A stretch of DNA of 64,000 bases from Bradyrhizobium ottawaense. GTDB taxonomy: Bacteria; Pseudomonadota; Alphaproteobacteria; Rhizobiales; Xanthobacteraceae. The notes under the pieces were generated by a model. The model was not told the origin of the DNA. It was given only the letters and a program-made list of their open reading frames with translations, and ran no database searches. A program made the translations under genes and the position numbers. The stretch covers positions 806,001-870,000 of the forward strand of contig NZ_CP029425.2 of NCBI RefSeq assembly GCF_002278135.3, given 5' to 3'. This document shows positions 18,029 to 25,744 of the stretch, piece by piece. The stretch's first letter is position 1, and every line of letters starts with the position of its first letter.

Positions 18029-18901
18029 GTGCTCACAACGTCCCCTCTTGCGCCAGAAGAGCGCTCAGTCCGCCCGCGCTTTGCCGGCTGGCTGGCGGCG
18101 CTTTGCGGCCTGGCCGTGGCGTGGGGCGCGGTGCCCGCGGCGGCGCAGGGCAAGCTCGAGGCGCAATATGAGGCCTCGCTGGCCGGCATTCCCGTCGGCA
18201 AGGGCGGCTGGAACATCGACATCCAGGACGACGTGTTCTCGGCGGCGGCCGCGGGCGGCACCTCGGGGCTATTGAAGTCGTTCACGGGCGGGTCCGGCAC
18301 CGGCGCTAGCCAAGGGCGGATCGTCAACGGCGCGCTGGTGGCGACCGGCTACCAGGCCTCCACCACCACCTCGAAGAAGACCGAAGAGATCCGCATCACG
18401 CTCGACAAGGGCAATGTGAAGGATTTTGCCATTCTGCCGGAGCCGCCGGTCGATCCGGACCGTATCGTCGTCACCGACGCGCATCGCCGCGGCGTCTGGG
18501 ACCCCATGACGGCCTCGCTGCTGCGCGTGCCCGGCAATGGCGACCCAGTCTCGCCGGACGCCTGCCACAACTCGGCCCCGGTGTTCGACGGCCGCATGCG
18601 CTACGATCTGAAGCTTGATTTCAAGCGCATGGAGAATGTGAAGGCGGAGAAGGGCTATCACGGCCCGGTGGTGGTCTGTTCGCTCTATTTCGTGCCCGTC
18701 GCCGGCTACATCCCCGACCGCCCCGTGATCAAATATCTCGCCGCCCAGCGCAACATCGAGATTGCGTTTGCCCCCGTCGCCGGCACCCGCGTCCTGGTCC
18801 CGTTCTGGCTGAAAGTGCCGACGCCCCTGGGGCCGGCCATGCTGGAAGCGACCAGCTTCATCACCACGGCCCAGCCGCCAAGGGTGGCGAAGACGCAGTA
18901 A
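18029..18901 (+). CDS. DUF3108 domain exported protein
   Basis: A 290-residue envelope protein of the DUF3108 family, common in Rhizobiales and of unknown function. After a short basic N-terminus there is a hydrophobic signal segment (LAALCGLAVAWGAVPAAAQG), with cleavage predicted after AAAQ. The mature part is beta-rich, with LEAQYEASLAGIPVGKGGW near its start and FAPVAGTRVLVPFWLKVPT near the end, both typical. The start is uncertain: GTG at 18029 and TTG at 18017 are both possible and neither has a clear ribosome binding site. Confidence 0.85.
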   Translation: MLTTSPLAPEERSVRPRFAGWLAALCGLAVAWGAVPAAAQGKLEAQYEASLAGIPVGKGGWNIDIQDDVFSAAAAGGTSGLLKSFTGGSGTGASQGRIVNGALVATGYQASTTTSKKTEEIRITLDKGNVKDFAILPEPPVDPDRIVVTDAHRRGVWDPMTASLLRVPGNGDPVSPDACHNSAPVFDGRMRYDLKLDFKRMENVKAEKGYHGPVVVCSLYFVPVAGYIPDRPVIKYLAAQRNIEIAFAPVAGTRVLVPFWLKVPTPLGPAMLEATSFITTAQPPRVAKTQ

Positions 18902-18947
18902 GCGGCGGCTGCCGTAGCGCGTTCTCTCTCTACCCTCTCTCTCGGCC

Positions 18948-19054
18948 GTCATTCCGGGGCGCGACGCAGTCGCGAACCCGGAATCCATCGTGAGACAGTC
19001 TCCGCTGCACGATGGATTCCGGGCTCGCGCCAAGAGGCGCGCCCCGGAATGACG
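18948..19054. repeat. Intergenic palindromic repeat, family A copy 8
   Basis: Outer arms gtcattccggggcgcg and cgcgccccggaatgac; inner acccggaatccatcgtg against cacgatggattccggg. Lies just after the DUF3108 gene. Confidence 0.85.
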
Positions 19055-19155
19055 AGCAGAGTTTTTGGCTGCGTGAAGGTTTTGCAAATTCAATCACTTG
19101 CCTACTGTGCATGGGGTTGTTTTCGCAAAAATTGGTCCCGGCGGCTCCGGTCCCG

Positions 19156-19354
19156 GAATCCATTTGACTCCTCCCTGATTCTGATTCGACTCCGCGCCGT
19201 CCCCAACTTAAGGCTTTGCGCCATCGAAACGTCACTTGTACGGCGGCCCAAAACTCCATCTAGTTGCGGCCAATAAGACTCCCGCGACATGTTGCGTGAA
19301 CGGAACATGACTCCGGGGGGAGTCAGCGATTCGGCCGCGATTCGTTCTAGAGTC
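19156..19354. promoter_or_regulatory. Dense cluster of GANTC (CcrM methylation) sites
   Basis: Eleven GANTC sites occur in 199 bases, starting at 19156, 19166, 19177, 19183, 19188, 19277, 19309, 19320, 19328, 19339 and 19350. Chance expectation at this base composition is under one. The cluster is in non-coding sequence 270 bases upstream of the helicase gene. GANTC is the target of the cell-cycle methyltransferase CcrM in alphaproteobacteria, so this may be a methylation-sensitive control region. Confidence 0.7.
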
Positions 19355-19417
19355 GTTCCGAAGCTTAAGACTAACGGGAAAAGCGTCGCAAAGTGAGACA
19401 GTTGCGCGAGGTTTTTC

Positions 19418-19548
19418 TCCCTCGCCCCGCTTGCGGGGAGAGGGTCGGGGTGAGGGGGAGTCTCCACAGATGCGGTGACAGATGGACTCGCGGAGAGTCC
19501 CCCTCACCCGGCGCTTTGCGCCGACCTCTCCCCGCAAGCGGGGCGAGG
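19418..19548. repeat. Family C repeat, second copy
   Basis: ctcgccccgcttgcggggagagg and cctctccccgcaagcggggcgag form the ends, with gtgagggggagtctcc and ggagagtccccctcac inside. It lies directly upstream of the helicase gene. Confidence 0.85.
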
Positions 19549-19624
19549 TGACTTCCAAGCGCTGCCCGCCCCCGCCCACAACAGCACTGACATTCGCCCA
19601 AATCGCCACTACCTAATCCCCCAG

Positions 19625-22600
19625 ATGCCCTTTTCCTCCTCCCCCTTCGCTTCCGAGCGCGCGCCGTCCGATCGCGTGCCTGGCGCCGGCGTCACTGCGG
19701 TGCTCGGGCCGACCAACACCGGCAAGACCCATCTCGCCATCGAGCGGATGCTGGCGCACCCTTCCGGGATGATCGGGCTGCCGCTGCGCCTCTTGGCGCG
19801 CGAGGTCTACAACAAGATCGCCGCGCGGGTCGGAGCCGAGGCGGTCGCGCTCGTCACCGGCGAGGAGAAGATCAAGCCGAAGAGCCCGCGCTATTGGGTG
19901 TCGACCGTCGAGGCGATGCCGCGCGACCTCGACGTCTCCTTCCTTGCCGTCGACGAGGTCCAGATCGCCAGCGATCTCGAACGCGGCCACGTCTTCACCG
20001 ATCGGCTCCTCAACCGCCGGGGCCGCGACGAGACGCTGCTGCTCGGCGCTGCCACCATGCGCCCGATCATCGAGCGGCTGTTGCCGGGCGTCTCCATGAT
20101 CACGCGGCCGCGCCTGTCGCAGCTGGAATTCGCCGGCGATCGCAAGATCACGCGCCAGCCGCGCCGCACCGCGATCGTCGCGTTCTCGGCCGATGAAGTC
20201 TACGCCATCGCCGAGCTGATCCGCCGCCAGCATGGCGGCGCCGCCGTGGTGCTGGGCTCGCTCTCACCGCGCACCCGCAATGCGCAGGTGGCGATGTTCC
20301 AGAACGGCGATGTCGATTATCTCGTCGCCACCGACGCCGTCGGCATGGGTCTCAATCTCGACGTCGACCACGTCGCCTTCGCCTCCGACCGCAAGTTCGA
20401 CGGCTACCAGTTCCGCCGCCTGACGCCGTCCGAATTCGCGCAGATCGCGGGGCGCGCCGGCCGCGCCACGCGCAACGGCACTTTCGGCACCACCGGCCGC
20501 TGCGCACCGTTCGAGCCCGAGCTCGTCAACGCGCTGCAGAACCACACTTTCGACCCCGTGAAGATGCTGCAATGGCGCAACGCCAGGCTGGATTTCTCCT
20601 CGCTCGGCGCGCTCCAGGTGTCCCTGAACCTCGCCCCCGGCCACGAGGCGCTGACGCGCGCCCCTGTCGCCGAGGACATGCGCGTGCTCGACCATGCCGC
20701 CCGCGACGTCGAGGTGCGCGATATCGCGCATGGCAAGGCGGCGGTGGAGCGGCTGTGGGAGGCCTGCCAGGTCCCCGATTACCGGAAACTGTCGCCGGCC
20801 GCCCATGCCGAGCTGGTGACCACGTTGTACGGCTTCCTGATGCGGAAGGGCTGCATCCCCGACGCCTGGTTCGAGGCCCAGATCACCCAGGCCGACCGCG
20901 TCGACGGCGACATCGACACGCTGTCGGCCCGGATCGCGCAGATCCGCACCTGGACCTTCGTCGCCAACCGCCCGGACTGGCTGAAAGACCCCGAACGCTG
21001 GCAGGGGATCGCCCGCGAGGTCGAAAATAAATTATCGGATGCGCTCCATGAACGCTTGACTGAGCGTTTCGTTGATCGCCGGACCAGTGTATTGATGCGC
21101 CGCCTGCGGGAGAACACGAGCTTGAATACTGAAATCGGCAAGACCGGCGAAGTCATCGTCGAAGGCCATGTCATCGGCCGCCTCGACGGCTTCACCTTTG
21201 CACCGGATGCGGCGGAAGCTGGTTCGGATGCGAAAGCCTTGCAGGCTGCAGCGCAAGCAGTGCTCGCCGGCGAGATCAACACGCGCGCCGAAAAGCTCGG
21301 CAACGCGCCGGACGATCAGTTCGTGCTGACCTCGGAAGGCACCATCCGCTGGACCGGCGACGCCGTGGCGCGGCTGTCTGCCGCAGAGGAGGCGCTGCAT
21401 CCGCGCATCCGCATCATCTCGGACGAGCGTCTCACCGGGGCGCCGCGCGAAAAAGTGCAGGCCCGGCTCGAGCTCTGGCTCAAGACGCATGTCGAGAAGC
21501 TGCTCGGGCCGATGTTCGAGCTCTCCAAGGCCGAGGACGTCACCGGCATCGCCCGCGGCATCGCCTATCAGCTCGTCGAGGCGCTCGGCGTGCTGGAGCG
21601 GCCCAAGATCGCGAACGAGCTGAAGGATCTCGACCAGCCCTCGCGCGCGGTGCTGCGCAAATACGGCGTCCGGTTCGGCGCCTACCACATCTATTTCCCC
21701 GGCCTTTTGAAGCCTGCCGCGCGTGCGCTCGCAGCGCTGTTGTGGGCGCTGAAGCAGGACAATGTCGATCTGTCCTCGCTGTCGGGCGCGCAGCATCTGG
21801 CGAGCTCGGGCCGTACCTCGTTCCCGGTCGACAAGGCGCTGCCGCGCGATGCCTATCGCGTGCTCGGCTACAAGCAGGCCGGCGAACGCGCCGTGCGCGT
21901 CGACATCCTGGAGCGTCTTGCCGATCTGATCCGCCCGGCGCTGGCCTGGCGCGAGAACGCGTCCGGCGAAAAGCCGGCCGGCGCCTTCGACGGCCGCAGT
22001 TTCGTGGTGACGCAGGCGATGACCTCGCTCACCGGATCTGCCGGCGAGGATTTCGCCTCGGTGCTGCGTGCGCTCGGCTATCGCATGGAGAAGCGTCCGC
22101 CGCTGCCGCAAAAGCCGGCCGTGGTGGAAACGGTCGCGGCCGAGACGCCGCCGGCTGAAGGAAGCGCCGACTCCTCGACCGAGACCGCGGCGGAGGCCGT
22201 TGCCGGCCTGCCGGCGGAGGCCTCCACCGAAGCGGTCGCCGAGCCGGTCACCGTCGAAGATGCGCCCGGCATGGAGGTGCAGGACGAGCCGGCCCAGGAG
22301 GCCGAGCCCGTGCTGGAAGCCTCTCCGGAGGCCCCCGTCACGCCCGAAGACGCCCCCGGCATTGCGCCGCCGGCGGAAGAGCCCGCTGCGCCCGTCGAGG
22401 CTGCCGGCCTCGAAGCCGCTCCGGCCGAGACCGCCGCAACCGAAGCTGCCGCGTCACCCGACGCCGCCGCGCCTGAAGCTGCGGCGACGCCCGCCGAGCC
22501 CGAACTGATCGAGGTCTGGCGTCCCGGCGGCCGTCACGAGGACCGCAAGCCACGCCACGAGCGCCATCGCCATCAGCGTCATCACCATCAGCCGCGTCCG

Positions 22601-23032
22601 CAAGGAGGCGCCGAGGCAGGTGCCGCGCCCGCGGAAGGCGGGGCCGCGCAAGCCGCCGACGGCGCGAAGCCGGGCCAGCGTCATGGCGGCCATCGCAGGG
22701 ACGGCGGCAGAGACTTCCGCAAGCCGCGCGAAGGTGGCGAAGGCGCGCCGCGTCCCGAGGGGCGCGACGACAGGAATCGCCGCTTCGAGGGCAAGGATCG
22801 CGACAACAAGGGACGCGATCGCGACAAGGGCAAGTTCGGCGGAGATCGCGACAAGGGCCGTGACAACCGCGGCCGTGATCGCGACAAGGGCCGCGACCGC
22901 CAGGGCGGACCGTCGCTGCGTCCCTACGCCTCGAGCGCAAACCCGCGCGAGCGCGATCGCCCGGCCGATCCGAATTCGCCCTTCGCCAAGCTCGCCGCGC
23001 TGAAAGAGCAGCTGTCTGGTCGGAAGGAGTAA
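19625..23032 (+). CDS. SUV3-type RNA/DNA helicase with charged RG-rich tail
   Basis: A 1,135-residue superfamily 2 helicase related to mitochondrial SUV3/SUPV3L1. Motif I is GPTNTGKTHLA near residue 26, a DEVQ-type motif II is AVDEVQIA near residue 112, and motif VI is the segment FAQIAGRAGRATR near residue 275. A long helical middle follows. From about residue 825 the protein becomes Ala/Glu/Pro-rich, and it ends in a basic low-complexity tail of RDK/RDR/GRD repeats suited to RNA binding. The ATG at 19625 is chosen because the 50 in-frame codons upstream are translated repeat sequence. The S4 RNA-binding gene begins immediately after. Confidence 0.88.
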   Translation: MPFSSSPFASERAPSDRVPGAGVTAVLGPTNTGKTHLAIERMLAHPSGMIGLPLRLLAREVYNKIAARVGAEAVALVTGEEKIKPKSPRYWVSTVEAMPRDLDVSFLAVDEVQIASDLERGHVFTDRLLNRRGRDETLLLGAATMRPIIERLLPGVSMITRPRLSQLEFAGDRKITRQPRRTAIVAFSADEVYAIAELIRRQHGGAAVVLGSLSPRTRNAQVAMFQNGDVDYLVATDAVGMGLNLDVDHVAFASDRKFDGYQFRRLTPSEFAQIAGRAGRATRNGTFGTTGRCAPFEPELVNALQNHTFDPVKMLQWRNARLDFSSLGALQVSLNLAPGHEALTRAPVAEDMRVLDHAARDVEVRDIAHGKAAVERLWEACQVPDYRKLSPAAHAELVTTLYGFLMRKGCIPDAWFEAQITQADRVDGDIDTLSARIAQIRTWTFVANRPDWLKDPERWQGIAREVENKLSDALHERLTERFVDRRTSVLMRRLRENTSLNTEIGKTGEVIVEGHVIGRLDGFTFAPDAAEAGSDAKALQAAAQAVLAGEINTRAEKLGNAPDDQFVLTSEGTIRWTGDAVARLSAAEEALHPRIRIISDERLTGAPREKVQARLELWLKTHVEKLLGPMFELSKAEDVTGIARGIAYQLVEALGVLERPKIANELKDLDQPSRAVLRKYGVRFGAYHIYFPGLLKPAARALAALLWALKQDNVDLSSLSGAQHLASSGRTSFPVDKALPRDAYRVLGYKQAGERAVRVDILERLADLIRPALAWRENASGEKPAGAFDGRSFVVTQAMTSLTGSAGEDFASVLRALGYRMEKRPPLPQKPAVVETVAAETPPAEGSADSSTETAAEAVAGLPAEASTEAVAEPVTVEDAPGMEVQDEPAQEAEPVLEASPEAPVTPEDAPGIAPPAEEPAAPVEAAGLEAAPAETAATEAAASPDAAAPEAAATPAEPELIEVWRPGGRHEDRKPRHERHRHQRHHHQPRPQGGAEAGAAPAEGGAAQAADGAKPGQRHGGHRRDGGRDFRKPREGGEGAPRPEGRDDRNRRFEGKDRDNKGRDRDKGKFGGDRDKGRDNRGRDRDKGRDRQGGPSLRPYASSANPRERDRPADPNSPFAKLAALKEQLSGRKE

Positions 23033-23036
23033 TCCC

Positions 23037-23312
23037 ACGACCGAGCGGCAGCGCCTCGACAAATGGTTGTGGCACGCGCGGGTGGTGAAGGCGCGCACCT
23101 CCGCGGCCGAGCTCGTCGGGTCGGGCCACGTTCGCGTCAACGGTGAGCGCGAAAAGTCGCCGGGGCATGCGATCAAGATCGGCGACGTCATCACCGTCGC
23201 GCTCGATCGCACCGTGCGGGTGTTGAAGGTCACCGGCTTCAGCGAGCGCCGTGGCGATGCTGCCGCGGCGCGGGTGCTCTTTGAGGAGCTAAGCGAAGCG
23301 AAACGCAATTAA
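23037..23312 (+). CDS. S4 domain RNA-binding protein, apparent ACG start
   Basis: Heat-shock protein 15-like S4 protein that probably binds ribosomal RNA. The frame reads TERQRLDKWLWHARVVKART, then SGHVRVNGE, the S4 core. Homologues as I recall them begin M-T-E-R-Q, but here the first codon is ACG (23037-23039), seven bases after AAGGAG at 23024-23029; no ATG, GTG or TTG is in frame between the helicase stop and 23067. Initiation at ACG, or at TTG 23067 with loss of the first S4 residues, are the options. The gene is four bases after the helicase stop and is probably cotranscribed. Confidence 0.75.
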   Translation, partial: TTERQRLDKWLWHARVVKARTSAAELVGSGHVRVNGEREKSPGHAIKIGDVITVALDRTVRVLKVTGFSERRGDAAAARVLFEELSEAKRN

Positions 23313-23322
23313 TTGCGTTTCG
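23299..23322. terminator. Perfect 24-base palindrome over the S4 gene stop codon
   Basis: cgaaacgcaatt is followed at once by aattgcgtttcg, a perfect 12+12 inverted repeat containing the TAA stop. It can form a hairpin but is not followed by a T run, so it may protect the mRNA end or bind a protein. Confidence 0.5.
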
Positions 23323-23444
23323 AATTCACTTCTTGGTCGATCAAACACACAAAGCGGTCATGATCGGGCCTTCCCGACCTTGCGGCGCCCGGCCATCCGC
23401 GCTACGCAAGCCGCGACTTTTAAAAGAGCTTTTCGGAGCGTTGG

Positions 23445-23783
23445 ATGACTTACGTCGTCACTGAAAACTGCATCAAGTGCAAGTACACCGACTGCGTCGA
23501 GGTCTGCCCGGTCGATTGCTTCTACGAGGGTGACAACATGCTCGTCATCCACCCCGACGAGTGCATCGATTGCGGCGTGTGCGAGCCGGAATGCCCCGCC
23601 GACGCCATCAAGCCGGACACGGAACCGGGCCTGGAAAAGTGGCTTTCGGTCAACGCCGACTACGCCAAGAGCTGGCCGAACATCACCCAGAAGAAAGAAT
23701 CACCTGCCGACGCCAAGGAATTCGACGGCATGGAAGGCAAGTTCGAGAAATATTTTTCTCCGAACCCCGGCTCCGGCGACTGA
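23445..23783 (+). CDS. fdxA: Ferredoxin FdxA (seven-iron type)
   Basis: Small electron carrier with one [3Fe-4S] and one [4Fe-4S] cluster. The 112-residue protein starts [20 protein letters not shown] and has the two cluster motifs [17 protein letters not shown] and [12 protein letters not shown], followed by the long C-terminal extension usual for alphaproteobacterial FdxA. The ATG at 23445 has GGAG seven bases upstream. It is the gene between the S4 protein and CarD, an order I recall from Bradyrhizobium. Confidence 0.95.
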   Translation: MTYVVTENCIKCKYTDCVEVCPVDCFYEGDNMLVIHPDECIDCGVCEPECPADAIKPDTEPGLEKWLSVNADYAKSWPNITQKKESPADAKEFDGMEGKFEKYFSPNPGSGD

Positions 23784-23851
23784 ATCGGGCTCAAACTTAA
23801 CCCTAATAGCGGCGCTGTCGCTGAAAACCAGCCCTCAAGACCCCTAAATCA

Positions 23852-23879
23852 TTGATTTTTGCGGGAAATGTGCTATATT
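23852..23879 (+). promoter_or_regulatory. Predicted housekeeping promoter for carD
   Basis: TTGATT (23852-23857) and TATATT (23874-23879) are spaced by 16 bases, in a locally AT-rich stretch. The predicted transcript start is near 23886, leaving a leader of about 240 bases to the ATG at 24127. Confidence 0.6.
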
Positions 23880-24126
23880 GGGCACATTAAGCCGAACCCG
23901 TCAGCCCCGTTGGCCCCGCTGGGTTCCCGTGAAACCAAATGTCGAACAGGGGCGTGGCAGTTTCCGCGCGCAGGCTGTGTCACAGAAAACGCGTAAAAAG
24001 AGTACTTCAGCGAGGGCTTCCCATAAGGAGGCCAAAAAAGTCGCCGCGGCCAGCCGTAGCGCATCCAAGGGTCGGACCGCGACGAAGGCGCCGGCTGCAA
24101 AGTCCTCGAAGAACAAAAGAAGCGCA

Positions 24127-24930
24127 ATGCCTAACAAGACTGCCAAACCGGCCGCGAAAGCGACCGCTGCCAAGCCTGCTGTCAAGCCCGTTGCCGCCAA
24201 GGCTCCCGCTGCCAAGCCCGCCGCGTCGAAGGCTCCCGTTGCTGCTCCTGCCAAGGCTCCCGTTGCTGCCGCCAAGCCCGCCGTGAAGCCGGCGGCCGCT
24301 GCGCCGAAGGTCGAGGAAAAGAAGGTCGTGACCCAGCGTCAGGGCTTCAAGGCCAATGAATTCGTCGTCTATCCCGCTCACGGCGTCGGCCAGATCCTGG
24401 CCATCGAGGAGCAGGAGATCGCCGGCGCGAAGCTCGAGCTGTTCGTCATCAACTTCATCAAGGACAAGATGACGCTGCGCGTGCCGACCGCCAAGGTCGC
24501 CAATGTCGGCATGCGCAAGCTGTCCGAGCCGGCGCTGGTGAAGAAGGCGCTGGAGACGCTCAAGGGCCGCGCCCGCGTCAAGCGCACCATGTGGTCGCGC
24601 CGTGCCCAGGAATACGAAGCGAAGATCAATTCGGGCGACATCGTCGCGATCGCGGAAGTCGTGCGCGACCTCTATCGCTCGGAGTCGCAGCCGGAGCAGT
24701 CCTACAGCGAACGCCAGCTCTATGAAGCGGCGCTCGATCGTCTGTCCCGCGAGATCGCGGTGGTGCAGCACTCGACCGAGACCGAAGCGGTCAAGGAGAT
24801 CGAGGCCCAGCTCGCCAAGAGCCCGCGCCGCAACGCCAAGGCGGAAGCCGCCGAGGGCGAGGCGGATGCCGAGGGCGATGCCGACGATACCGATGGCGAC
24901 GACACCACGGTCGCCGACGAAGCCGCGTAA
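24127..24930 (+). CDS. CarD family transcriptional regulator
   Basis: RNA polymerase-binding regulator that stabilises open promoter complexes, related to CdnL. The 267-residue product has a Lys/Ala/Pro-rich N-terminal tail (about residues 1-65), the CarD/Tudor-like domain starting near KANEFVVYPAHGVGQI, a helical DNA-contacting C-terminal domain (MWSRRAQEYEAKINSGD onward), and an acidic tail. The start is uncertain: ATG 24127 is preferred, but the frame is open and equally Lys-rich upstream, with a GTG at 23977. The predicted promoter at 23852-23879 would serve either. Confidence 0.88.
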   Translation: MPNKTAKPAAKATAAKPAVKPVAAKAPAAKPAASKAPVAAPAKAPVAAAKPAVKPAAAAPKVEEKKVVTQRQGFKANEFVVYPAHGVGQILAIEEQEIAGAKLELFVINFIKDKMTLRVPTAKVANVGMRKLSEPALVKKALETLKGRARVKRTMWSRRAQEYEAKINSGDIVAIAEVVRDLYRSESQPEQSYSERQLYEAALDRLSREIAVVQHSTETEAVKEIEAQLAKSPRRNAKAEAAEGEADAEGDADDTDGDDTTVADEAA

Positions 24931-24958
24931 GCAGCTTCGTTCTGCGCAAGCAACCAAA

Positions 24959-24983
24959 AGCCCGGCCTCGCGCCGGGCTTTTT
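24959..24983 (+). terminator. Intrinsic terminator of carD
   Basis: agcccggc/gccgggct stem of eight base pairs with a ctcgc loop, followed by TTTTT. Lies 28 bases after the carD stop. Confidence 0.9.
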
Positions 24984-25047
24984 GTTTGGGGACGTTTTCC
25001 AAGTCGATGACGGAAGCTTTGTGCAAGAGCTCTCTCGACAAACTCGG

Positions 25048-25174
25048 TGTCGTCCCGGCGAACGCCGGGACCCATACCCCAGGGAGAAGTTTGACGAAGA
25101 CTAGTCGCTCGGTACGCCTACCGATCGCAACGATAGATTCCGCGGTATGGGTCCCGGCGTTCGCCGGGACGACG
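25048..25174. repeat. Intergenic palindromic repeat, family A copy 9
   Basis: Ends gtcccggcgaacgccgggac and gtcccggcgttcgccgggac, with acccatacccc inside. Lies between convergent carD and regR. Confidence 0.85.
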
Positions 25175-25210
25175 AGAGGAGAGAGTCTTCGTCAAACGAC
25201 GCGTGGCCGC

Positions 25211-25744
25211 CTACTTCACCGGCCGCTTCTCGAGCTTGCGCGCCAGCGTGCGCCGGTGCATGCCGAGCCTTCGCGCCGCTTCCGAGATGTTGAAATCCGT
25301 CTCGATCAGGGTCTGGTGGATGCGCTCCCATTCCAGCGTCTTGATCGAGGTCGGCCGTGCATCGAGCGCGACCTCGGCGTTGCCTTCGGCTTTGTTGAAG
25401 GCGGCTTCGATGTCGTCGGTGTTCGAGGGCTTTGCGAGATAGTGGCAGGCGCCCAGCTTGATCGCCTCGACGGCGGTCGAAATGCTGGCAAAGCCTGTGA
25501 GCACCACGATCAGCATGTCAGGATCATGCGTGTGCAGGAGCTCGACGCAGGCGAGGCCCGAGGCGCCGCCGAGCTTGAGGTCGACAACGGCGTGGCCGAA
25601 GGAGCGCTCCTCCAGCACGTTCCGCACGTCCTCGATCGAGGCGGCGAGCACGACATCATAGCCGCGGCGCTCGAACGAGCGCTTCAGCGTGCGCGCAAAG
25701 CCGGCATCGTCCTCGACGACGATGAGCGAACGGTCAGGCGTCAA
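25211..25744 (-). CDS. regR: Response regulator RegR (RegA/ActR/PrrA family)
   Basis: Redox-responsive response regulator controlling respiration, nitrogen fixation and related genes in Bradyrhizobium. The 177-residue protein has a receiver domain with phosphoacceptor Asp in AVVDLKLGG, a conserved Lys in YLAKPSN, and a C-terminal Fis-type helix-turn-helix ISEAARRLGMHRRTLARKL. The start is TTG at 25744, with AGGG in the sequence GGAGGGAATT just upstream, overlapping the regS stop by 11 bases, so translation is coupled to the kinase. The cognate kinase gene lies directly upstream. Confidence 0.94.
   Translation of the reverse strand: MTPDRSLIVVEDDAGFARTLKRSFERRGYDVVLAASIEDVRNVLEERSFGHAVVDLKLGGASGLACVELLHTHDPDMLIVVLTGFASISTAVEAIKLGACHYLAKPSNTDDIEAAFNKAEGNAEVALDARPTSIKTLEWERIHQTLIETDFNISEAARRLGMHRRTLARKLEKRPVK

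Noticed and set aside
19156..19354. Chromosomal replication origin at the GANTC cluster
   Set aside because: No DnaA boxes, no AT-rich unwinding region and no origin-associated genes are nearby.
19475..19624. Fifty-codon N-terminal extension of the helicase
   Set aside because: It is translated palindromic repeat with no ribosome binding site; homologous sequence starts at 19625.
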